A stretch of 64,000 bases of DNA from Liolophura sinensis (lineage: Eukaryota; Mollusca; Polyplacophora; Chitonida; Chitonidae): contig NC_088304.1 in NCBI RefSeq assembly GCF_032854445.1, positions 10,987,704 through 11,051,703 on the forward strand. Direction: 5' to 3'. Shown here one piece after another: positions 38,201 through 50,200 of the stretch. Position 1 is the stretch's first letter, and each line of letters begins with the position of its first letter. The notes under the pieces are model-generated. The model saw nothing but the letters and a program-made list of their open reading frames with translations, had not been told where the DNA came from and did not search any database. Position numbers and translations under genes: made by a program.

Positions 38201-41200
38201 GTCTTCCTGTGAGTGCCCCTCTGGTCACGTGCTTCACAGCAATGGGATCAACTGCGTAGGTAAGCTCATCGACAGACCCCTTACATCGTCTATATAGACA
38301 TACAATATATCAAGGTGAAGCAATTTACTGTGAACTGTTTGGAGAAATGCCAATCATAGTGCTGGCTCCACTGAAGTATCACGCCGGAGACACCAGACAT
38401 GGTGTTTAATCAAATTATACTGAGCCAGTCAGTCCTGTTTTCTTTATCTAACCTCTCACAGCTGAGCGCAAAGCGAGGAAGCACCAAATGCCAATTTTAC
38501 AGTCTTTGGTATGACCTGATCCAGGTTTCATCCCATTTCTCTAACCATTAGGCCATGGAAGAGGAATTTAACAGGTACACCTTAAGCTGAAGGCTTATGC
38601 TGTGTACATAGCCATGGTTCATATTTTCCTGTTAGGGGCCTCCGTGGCTCAGTCGTTTAGCGCGTTAGCTCAGCGTAATGACCTAGGAGTCTCTCACCAA
38701 TGCGGTCGCTATGAGTTCAAGTCCAGCTCATGCTGGCTTCCTCTCCGAACGCACGTGGGAATGTCTGCCAGCAACCTGCGGATGATCGTGGGTTTCTCCC
38801 GGGCTATGCCCGGTTTCCCCCCACCATAATGCTGGCCGCCGTCGTATAAGTGAAATATTCTTGAGTACGGCGTAAAACACCAATCAAATAAAATAAAATC
38901 AAATAAATATTTTCCTGTTAAGCATGAGAGAACAAAATGTTTACATGGAGAATCAGTGTTGTATATAAATGTAAATTACTAAAGGTCTGTTTATAATACA
39001 GAACTGAATTTTGTCTGTGAAGAGTAACTGGCGCTGGGCTAAGTAAATCTAGTAACTTGTATAGTTACGCAAACCGCATATAACAAATTTTGTTTTAAAT
39101 TTAATAGTAAGTAATTACTATATGGATGGTCGCCGAGTGCCCGCTAGTATTGCGTTGTTTATGAAATAAGAAGTACCGATTGTAAATTTGAAATGGTAAC
39201 TGGCATAGTAACAATGACATTGTACAAAACGAAAAGATCACGTGAACTCCACGCTGCTCTCTTATAGACAGTAAATGGCTGAAGAGAGTCCGTGCTCTGC
39301 TGTAAGGGACCGAACAAAAGAAGCACGAGTTTCTTGGGAAGTGGAGAGGGCCAGTCTAATATATGTTTTCGTTTCACGTTATCTAGTGTAAAACTTAATG
39401 CCCAATGACACTACACTAACGAAGTTCAATCAAATTAAAGATGGTATCAATGTATTACGGCATCGTAAATAAAAGACTGTTCTGATTTGGTCCTGTTATA
39501 TTTTTCAAATGGAATGAAAACGAGAGGATTTAAACGAGTGTGGTAAAATAGGTCTATAGGACCTGTTTGCCACTTGACTTGTCTCAATAAAATGAATACA
39601 GGGGCCTAACACAGCTTTGCTGGGCAATAGATGTGGCCCAAGGCTGTGTGTTCCAGGTATAATGTTTACCTAGTCCAAATTCCCTTGGGTCTGGCGGCGT
39701 TCACAGTTTGTTGTTTTTCTAAAAAATAAATGTTCCAGTCCAGACATTGAAACACCTGCCGTCTTTTCTCAGTTGCAGAGCAGATTTAAAAAAAAATATT
39801 TGTTGCATCTTCATTTATGTTTTTTCCCTTTGCGCAAATTGTAAGATCACGACAGATCGTCGATTGTATTGTTCACATCTAAGGCATAGGACAGTGTACA
39901 CACAGCGTCGTCCGTTGTCTTGTGCTCGGCTACAGTTAGGCCAGTAACAAGTAAACATTCGAGTCGGCTGTATTATTCGACCCGACCATGATGTTTGTCA
40001 TTCTCTTCTCTGAGCTATTTCATAATTAGATTTCTCAACACAACATTTCATGTCATAGACTTCAGACGATCGCTCAGTACTAGCATACTCTTACTAGCAT
40101 ATGTTTAGATTACCCTGTTTTCGAACCACAGACCTCATTCTGTTGATTGACTACATCAAATGTTGCTTAGTATTCTCTAAGGTGTTTTCCACACAAACCT
40201 CAACACGGGATGCTATACGTTTGTCAACAAGAGCGTGAAAACGTCAGGCGTACAATTCATTCTTTTCGGGTTGGGCAAGACGTTGGTAGATTTACACTTT
40301 GTTTCCAATCTACCGGACAATGGATCTGAACGAAAAAAGCGCCGTTCCCTTTGGTCGAGGAGGTCTATAGTGGGTCGGTCAAGATAGCATGTTGAGGATC
40401 TGAGTGTCGGCTAGCCAATATAACCATTGTTGTTGAATCCCGAAAACCATTTGAAGGTTACACCAGGCACAGGTTTACAGCGTTCCACAATAAAATGTCG
40501 GCCTTCGTCACGAAAGCATTCACGGAGAGGTTGAAAGAGTAATCCATCAAATTAAGAACACGTCTCCGTAAAATTAGCAGTCCCTCAGCACGAAAGAACA
40601 AAGTGTTTCCCATAGAACATTCTTGAAGACTACATATTATTTATGGAACAACAACACATACATCACTGTTAGTGCCAGCGCGTAGCAATAACCTTGGAGC
40701 CTCGTACTAATGCGGTCACTATGTGTTCGAGACTAGCTCATACTGGCCTCCTCTCCGGTCAGACGTGGAAAGGTCTGTCAGCAACCTGTGGGTGATCTTT
40801 GATATCACCGGGTTCTACAGGTTTCCTCCCGCCTTCGTACGAGTGAAATATTTTTCAGCACGGTGTAAAACCCCGAAAAAGTAAATAAATACATAAAAAA
40901 ACTATTAGTGCGCCACCGAACGCGTTCCTTCAGAAGTGCATAACACTTAACAACCAACCAGGATGTATATCTGTACAGAGCACAACGTTTATACAACCAT
41001 ACAACCTATAACAATAAAAGTAGCGTTTCATACCCCAAAAACTCAAGAACTTGATAAGTAAGTATATATATAAAGCTTCAACAAAGATTGGCAAGCTGGT
41101 AATTAACAAATACATTACTTAGTTTGCTTGGAAGGTAGGCATGGAACTTTGGTGAAAGTGGTCAATCCTATAAAGTGAATATGTTTCGTTTGCAGACCCT

Positions 41201-44200
41201 TGTTTTATCAAGCCCTGTCAACATAACGGCGTGTGCTCCAAACCCTCCCCAGATGCAACAACGTTTACATGTGACTGTACCAACACGGGATACCAAGGAG
41301 ACTGGTGTGAAACAGGAATCATCTCGTTGCCAGACAATGTACGAGTCAGAGCCGGGGTTCTGTCAGACAATTTCGTGGTGACAGCTTTTCCGGAGCGGGA
41401 GTTAATCCTGAGTGCAGTAAAGAATGATAACGTGCAGGTTTTCCCCGGACAAGTGTTCATTCGGAGTCCAGCTTCTAGCGCCACTTTTAAAATTCTCTCT
41501 CCTGACAGTGGGAAATTCGTCGTCAGCTTCAGAGCTTCTGGGTTAGACTCTGGATCTTTCAGTAACGTCACCACTCTCGAGATTCTGTCCGATGACGTTT
41601 TCTCAAAATACCAAATTCCCTTCGAGGGACTTCCGGTTGGGAATTTCTTCATCGACCTCAGTCTTCAAGGTGAAGACTATAAGTTCACGTCCACGTCTCA
41701 GTGGTACCGTCTCAACTCTGACCCGAATGTTTTCTTCACCAAAGGTGTCACATTCTCCTCTGTTGGAAATCTCTCGGTACCCATGTCTGTTAACGGTCTG
41801 GAGGTAAACGTAAACAACCAGGTAACAGTCGGTCCTGTGAGTGGCCTTCGGGGCCCAGACGTAGGATCGGCTGTTTCAGGAGAAGTCATCAGAAGAGCGA
41901 GACAAGCCTCTTTTGAACTCTCAGTCAAAGATATCAACGACTTCATCAAGGAACACAGTTTATTACGACAGCTTTTTGTGTTGCTTGAGCCTTTGTTGCC
42001 GAATTGGTTGAGAATGTTTGTCGGCACAAACTCTCCGCAACCCTTCTTTTTTGCAACGATTGCTACCGGAAGTACAGTAAAGAAGACAACCTATTGCAAA
42101 GGCGCGCCAGTTTTTGATGATACCAGATATCACGTATTCCGCTTTACTCATGCCATTGCACTGACTCTTGTCAACCAGGATGTGTATTTGCCAGAACTCC
42201 ACAGTGAGCAGTACTGCATCATCCTGGACTTGTATAAAGATTTCGGCACGACATTCATGATGATGTTTCCCGATGAAGCAGGTGCTCTGTTAGAGAAAGT
42301 TGAAGTCTTCAAAAAAAAGAAGATGCGGGTGTGAGGGTTTTTCCCAACGGCATTGGATTTTCTCTGTTTAGAAAGCTAAACGTACGCCCCATCGGGTCTG
42401 AACTGGAGCTGTGGAACGGGGATGAAACATTCAACTATCCGTAAGTAATAACAACTGCATGGTTATGAGGATAAACTGGTCCCCCAAATGATTAATTCAC
42501 TATTGTTGTTTTCATGGAATGAATGAATCTTACAGGTTGCAATATTCAATAATGCACTTGCTGTATATCCGTTTGTTGCACATATTTGTTGGTGTTTTAT
42601 AAAGCCCTCTTCTGAGAAATTCTGAGTAGACCAGTGACCTCTATTAAATTACAATTAACATCATTGCATGTTTTTTTTTACCTAATTCTGCTTAACCATG
42701 CTGCTAGGGGACGTGTAAATTGCTGCTATTTATGCATTTACACGAACAGTTAGAGTAACAGTCATTTTTATTTTCCGCGCGGATTTTGTATTTTACCTAC
42801 AGTTATTTAGTGTTATTAGACAAAATATCTATTTTATTGCTGCTGCAGGGGTCCTCCGTAGCTCAGTTGGTAGCTCACTAGCGCAGCGTAATGACCCAGG
42901 CGCCTCTCACCAATGCGGTAGTTGTGCGTTCAGTCCACTCTCCCGCCGTAAGTTGGAAGGTCTGCCAGGAACCTGGGGATGATCCCCCAGGCTGTACCCG
43001 CTTTCCTCCCACCATAGTGCTGGCTGTCGCCGTATTAGTGAAATATTATTGAGTACGGTGTAAAAGATCAAACAAATAAATAAATAAATAAATAAATCAA
43101 TAAATAAATAAATAAATAAATAAATATTCCTGTTGCAGCCTTAGTCAGACGGCCTCGTTTTGGGTATCATTGGAGGTTAGTCGAGTTCGAGATCCCAACA
43201 AAGTCTTTGACTTTTCGGTAGCCCCAATTCCCGTGGAAACTTACGCAGCTCTGCCTGACATCCGAAAGGTACGTGTCGGAAATTGTAAGGCTACGCGAGC
43301 TGACTGAAATCTGTGTCAATACATTACCCACCCTTACAGACAATTAGTTTACACCAGCATTAAAGAACACTTGGGACGGTGTGTTAATTACTTGAATTAT
43401 ATTTATGTATATTTATATGTTATGTATTATATTTATTTTTGTATTTATTATACCCTATAAACGAATAAAGCATCTCAAAAAGGAAAGTAAGACGAAACGT
43501 TTTCAATCACGATAGACAGACGCACGGAATATTCTTAATTGAAAATATTAACGGCAATAAAATAACGACATAAACCTTCATTAACATCTTTACCTGTCAG
43601 ATTTTGACGCACGTGTTTGTTGACCCTTGGGAAGTTTACCTGAAGACTGGCGGGAAGCCAATGGAAGTGACTCTGTACGTCACGATACTGAAGAGGACAG
43701 CTCCAATTTCCTTGTCATTCGGCAATTTATTGCAACACACTTTACAGGCGTTTGGATCTGTTGGAGGTACGCATACATGTACCCCTTGCAAAGTTTTTAA
43801 GCTTGTCGCTGTAATGGGCACCCTGTGAACTCTTTTCATAAGACCCAATGTTAAGAGGTGAGCAGAGGAAATTGCCACATGCCCCTTTTATGACAATTGC
43901 GTACATTTGCCCCTCCCCTGTTTCCTTGTTTCCTTTGATTTGCACCTGGGAATGCGTCAGGTGTATGTAACACACACTACATGTATCTGGGAGAAATGCT
44001 TTTCATCACATTATTTAATTATTGATATGCGATTGCATAATGTGAGCTATGCCTAAATAATAGTTATACATCTTATAAAACTATACAAAATTGAGTTCTA
44101 TTATTATGTGTCTGAATAAATATGTCTGTATTTAAACTGACCTACACGTAAATGATTGGAATTTTATCACATTCATCAAAATCAGACGAAATGGTGATAT

Positions 44201-47200
44201 AAACTCACCATATAAGCTACAAACAAATGTAATCTATCAATAAGCTATTGTTGTAGTTAAAACTGATAGCGTTTAATCTTTTCCAGGTCCAGGACCGAGA
44301 GCATACTGTGGACACCAAGCCAACCCTCCTGGAGTTTTCACCACAGTTTTCGTTGACGCCAAACTTCTCCGTGGCGTCCCAGTCATCCAGGATCTTGTCT
44401 TTAACATTGAGCTGGAAGCAGATTTCTTTTACCGTCTCGATGATGTTGACATTTCCAAAGTTCCTCGCCCGATTGATATCATCAAGTCTGTTTTAACCCA
44501 TGTTAAACAGGCAGTTATTGAGCTCCAAAACTTCGTCGTGACCGAAACTGAAAAATACGTCGGGGTCATCGCATCAGTCATACTTGAAGCCATTCAAGAA
44601 TTTCGCCAGCACATTCAAGCGCTGTTGCAATTGGTCAACTAGTTTTTGAAGAAATTCAGCTTGACGGCGTTGATAACGAATGTGGCCGATCTTGTCAAAG
44701 ATATCATAGAGAGCATCAATAATCTGGTTCAGAAAGTCAGACAGCTGGTGGACCTTATCAAACTGATGTTCGAAAAAACCCTCGAGAACTTCATTAGGTT
44801 TGTGAAAACGAAGGTGGATAAGATTAAAAACAACACGCTAACTATGGTACAGTCTCTCTACAACGAGACTGTCGGCATCTTAAAGGGCCCAAAAACATTC
44901 GGAATTCGCGGTTTCTTCTCAGTAACTGTTTTGGGTAAAGGTTTCGGTATCGAGGGTGAGTTCGTGAAATCTGACGCTCATTTACGGCGCTGTGGGGATT
45001 TAGTGGAAATCTACGATCACATGAATGGAGAAGCAGCATGGCGAGCCTTCGGAGTCATTGATGGATTCGAGGTTGGTCTTGCCAGTGGTAAAGCATCCAG
45101 CAGAGGGAAAATAACGAGTAAACTTTGGAGTCTCCTTTCTGTGAAACTAGGATTTGGTTTCGGACTCGCCTTGGCCAGTGACAGTAACAACTTTGTGGTA
45201 CAGTTTCACGCTCGTTTGAATTTCTTTGGAGCCAAAGCCACCGCAGATGTCTTCGTCACGAACAAAGAGATCGCCACGCGGAAGGAAGTTAACATCTGGG
45301 ATATTTTCAGAGCCAGGCTAACGATCCGGGCCACGGTGTTTGTAAATGTTGCAGACTGGGCTTTGCAGATTCGGGGTGAATTTATTCCTGGTGGTGGCCG
45401 CAAACGCCAGACAGGAAACAACGTTCAGGCCAGCCTAGGAGATGCCATTCGAAAGTTTGTGAACAGGTTAGCTGATGAGGCTGTGAAACGGATAAGTAAA
45501 GCCCAAGATGCAGTGAACAAAGCAAAGGACAAGCTTACAAGTGCACAGAAATGGTTGGATGATAAAAAATCCGAGGTGGATAAAGCTAACGTTGTCTTCG
45601 ATAGGGCTATAGCTGGTTTAGAGCGAGCAAAGCAGAAGTTAGAGGCTGCAAAGGGTCCATTCCGCAGAGCTCTTGCTAAACTCAACGCCGCACAGAAAAG
45701 AGTCGATCGTTTATGCAAAATCAAATCGTGTTCAAAGATTTGTATTCCTGGTATAAAGATTAAAATATGCAAATTGGGCTGGTTTAGGGTTCCTTGTCCG
45801 AAGTTTACAAGCTGTATGTTCAAGATTCCGAACCTTTTGTGTGAGGCCGCGAATTTGTTATGCCATGGTATCAGGGCTATTGCTTTTGCGGCACTAGAAG
45901 TTGCTAAACTTTTCGTGAGAGTGCCCATGCTTGCTTTGGACGCTGCCAAGCTCGCACTGTCCGTCGCACAAGTTGTTGTTGATAAATCGCGTATTGTGTT
46001 GGAAGTAGTAAAAGTCGCCTTTGACGTTGCCAAAGGTCTTCTAGAAGTGGCTAAAGGAGGGCTTAGTTTAGCAAATGCTGCTCTAGAGGTGGTCAAATTT
46101 GCCGTGAGAGCCGTGCAATATGCTATCAACTTCATTGTGAAATACGGCTTACAAAGTATCATCGACATTGGTAATTGCGGGTTTGAGATTGAGTTATCCA
46201 CAAGAGACTTGTTTGAGTTCGAAATATTTTGTGATGTTAATCCATTTAGGCTGGGCTGGCGAACCGTGCGTTTCCGTTTAAATTTCCGCAATGTTTTGGG
46301 TAGCATTTGGAATGCCGCAAAATCATTGGTCAATAGCTTTTTGGATTCTTTAAAGAATCTGTTTGGGCGTCGAAAAAGAGAAATCGATTACGAGGCATTT
46401 TCAAGACTTCACAAGGCGTTCCGCTACAGACGGCAGGCGGGAAATGGAACGTTAGACGAAGATTTGTTCGACAACCTTGAAGATGGAGTCTTGAATAACA
46501 CCATACTTACAAACACAACCCGAGAGAGCGAAATTCACTTCTGGAGAGAACAATGCTCTCGTTACTCCCCTGTGAAAAATTTTCTGCAGCAGAGCATCTC
46601 AGAGCTAAATAACGTCACAAATGAACTGGATGCTTCCATGAAAGAAATTTCCAATCGAGGTTCAGAAACAGTAGAGGTACGAAACTCCATTATTAACGTA
46701 AGTGCTAATGACTCTGAAGTTGACTACACCGTAGCCGAAGAAGACTTCAACGTGACAAGAGAACAAGTTGTTAGCGTTTTGAATAGCGTAAATGCAAAGA
46801 TGCAAGATAATGATTTGGTAAAGGAAAGCAAATCTGCAACCGACTATGTCCTCCGAGGAAACGAAGAGGCACTGAACAGTTTTGCGAGCGCAGAAATCTT
46901 ACCTCTCTGCCGGGAAAGGATGGAAAATATTACCCTGGAACTATTGTCTACTGACGAGTGCTCTGGCTTTTATGACTGTGTGGTTTGGAGCTTTGGAGAA
47001 ATATACCAACTGGTGGACTCCGTCGACCCACAGCTTCTTCCAAGAGCTCAGCAAGATTTACCCGCCTTGGAGGAACAGTTTTACAGCCTTTTTGAGAATG
47101 ACACCAAGAGCTTTACAGAACTGGTAGATATAACAACGGAAATCTTAAACGAACTGAGATTGTTGAGAGCTGATGAGATCTTCTGTGGTACCGTGCCAGA

Positions 47201-50200
47201 AATAACACAGGATCCAAGAAATGTGACTGTGAGGTTAGGAGAAAGTGTCACGTTAACGTGCTTGGCTTCAAGCATCCCCGAGCCCAGCTACTTCTGGTTC
47301 ATGAACGAGGAAATGTACGGCACTGGTGGGTCTCTAACACTGACGGCTGTGACGAGTGAGGATGCCGGAGAGTACGTTTGTGTGGCTGGAAATCACGTGG
47401 CTAACGTCACGTCCAACCCAGCCATTGTCTCAGTTATCTCCCCTCCTACAATTCTGTCTCAGCCCCCATCCCAGATTGAAGTGGTTAATGGCGACGAAGT
47501 AGTCGTGACTTGCAATGTTTCCGGTTTACCACAACCCAATATAACGTGGCGTAAGCCCTCCGATAATACCTTTGAAACGACAAATAAATCTCTAGTATTG
47601 CCTTCCATTCAGGAATCAGACGCTGGAGTGTACAAGTGCGAAGCTGTTAACCAGTATGGAACTGTATCATCTAGAGAAGTGACGATTGAGGTCCTAGAAG
47701 CCAGACAGCTTTGTCCAACAATGACACTGAGATTTGGGTTTATTACCGTTGAACCAGGCAACGTCAGTGAGAACGACACGCTGCTCAAGGGAGATTTAAG
47801 TAAGGCTGCCTTAGAGACAGCTTTTCAGGACTCTTTGCTTCTAATTGCTAACGCTACAGAGCCGCTGACTGCTGACGTTAGAATATTAAAAACTTCACAA
47901 AATGAGGCCGAGTTGTCTTTTATCGCTGGTTGCGACAATCGTCCAGAGAAATGCTCACTCAGTGCTTGCGTGCGAATGCATCAGGCAGCTCAACTTTACC
48001 TTCAGCATTCCATTGCTCGCGTTCAAGACGCCATACTGTCAGATCAGCCGCTGTTCATCAGAGATACGAAGGTTTATTTCTTTAATCCATCAGTCGTCGA
48101 TGCCCCAGATGTATCAGCTAGATGTCCTACAGGATTTAAGGAAAGAAAAGAAAATGTCTGTGGTAGGTACACGCGCTAAACATAGATGTCTTTGTCTAAC
48201 TATGCTTTTTCGCGAGTTTAGGCTTGATGAGAAACGGTTATTATCTCTTAATTCCGGTTCTTTTCCGCTAAGTTTGTAGCCTGATACTCCTAAACCGGGA
48301 TTTTGCCTGTATAGTGAGCATCTCAGTTTTTTAATGTTACGACAGCAGATCATTTTGGATAGTTATGGACCAGTGACGTCATATAAACATTCATAAAAGA
48401 ACATCACTTCATTTTTCACCCAGTTCAGCAAGGCCTGTGATGTTAGGGAGAAGTTGAACTTGCTACTTTAAAGGCATATACCTGATATTTTTGTCGCTAT
48501 GTTGTATTTTTTATGTTCCAAGGGCATTCATTGCACAGAAGACAAAGAACAATGGGAGAGTGAGTTTTATTACAAGTAGCTATGGGAAAGTTTTTCTTGA
48601 TTTCTGATCACTCATTGTTGTCATTAACCGATATATACACATAAATGCGATATGTACATATGCATGTACATCAAGCTCTTCCACAAACCCCCTAACAGCA
48701 TCAGAAGTGAAAAAAAGAATGCTTGGTAAGTCATAGAAATTCATATTATGCAAACTTACGTAGTTAGTATACAAACAAGTCAACGTGTAATCAAAGGGAG
48801 AAAATTTAGTCCACGGTTATTCATTTGACTGATGTTTTACGCCGTACTCAAGAATATTTCACTTATACGACGACTGCCAGCATTATGATGGAAGGAAAAC
48901 AGGCAGAGCCCGGTTGAAACCCACGACCATCCGCAGGTTACTGGAAGACCTCCCACTTACGGCGAGAGGGAAAGCCAGCATGAGTGGACTTGAACTCACA
49001 GCGACCGTATTGGTGAGAGGCAGTTCACATTTTATAACGACACTGAAAACAGTAAAGACATGTAGACTAATAATTTGTATAACATCGTTTGTATAACGCA
49101 CGTATTTTACACGTTTTTTTTACTTCTATTTAGTTAAAGTTGATGATGGGCCGCCGACAAACTTGAAAATCAGTAGACGTTATCAATTTGGGAGGATTGG
49201 TCTTTTCATCATTACCTGGGAATCAGCCATACCGGCCTCTTCGGAATCAAAGAAACAAGGCAAGTTGATTGACTTACTGTCTGAGGTTCTAAATGATGTG
49301 GACTGTACGTTGTGGCTTAACGTAGCTTATTTATAGTTCTGCCTTCTTGAACCACAATGCCAAAGATAACGGATACGACGTTCAACCAAGCCATGGTGCA
49401 GTTACACACAGCCCAGCAGAGTGAGGCCTATGTTAATGTTGAGCCTTAGCCCATGAAACCCCAATGTTACTAGGGCATCAAGCATTATGGTAGGAACCAA
49501 ACAGGGCCCGGAGAAAACCTAAAACCATCCGCAGGTTTCCAAATTTTTAATATAAGGAATCAATCCACTGCCGGGTACAAAATTTTGAAAGCCTTTTACT
49601 CTTAAACTATTTTACTCCCAATTGTAGAAATTTCTAAGAGCATGTTTCTTATGGGTCTTAGTGAGAAATAGTCGACATTCCTTTGTAGTTCAGGTTGATA
49701 GAGCGTTGAATTTCAACCATGAATATCCGGGTTCAAGTTTAAGTCCTGGTGTGGTCAAAGGAGTAAATATTTCATCCATTGCACTTTAATGGCCTTTAAT
49801 AAGACAACGCTAGATTTGGGCGAGTTTATTAGGTCTACACGAGATTATAGAACGTTATTCTCTTTAGAATCAGTTATAATGATGTATTGGCCGTAATTGG
49901 ACTGAATCCATTGAAGTCACTGTTATCTGGAAAGTCGTGAAAAGGGCATGACACCATTTTTTTGGAGACTGTTAGATAGGCTGACGTGCGTTTAACATAA
50001 GACTTTGTATGGTTGATTCATGATTTTTTAGACCGCTTGCAACGTATTTTTGAACGAACTAGAGATTTCCTACCGGTTTCACTGTTTGAATCATTATCTT
50101 AGAATGTGCAAAACATGGCTCGTTCTGCTAACTGGGCGCGGAACCGGACATTCATATACTAAACACCCACCATTATAGACGTTTCGGGTCAATTATCTCA

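Noticed and set aside
38635-38720. tRNA gene-like sequence with A and B boxes
   Set aside because: It is the head of a SINE, joined to the standard SINE body and tail, not a free tRNA gene. The same applies to 21178, 24648, 35265 and 42849.
41218-41652. 144-codon minus-strand frame
   Set aside because: Shadow of exon 16, whose plus-strand frame contains a clear EGF module.
45425-46333. 302-codon minus-strand frame
   Set aside because: It lies wholly opposite the helical part of exon 19. Its Ser/Thr/Ala-rich composition is what the reverse of Ala/Val/Lys-rich codons gives.
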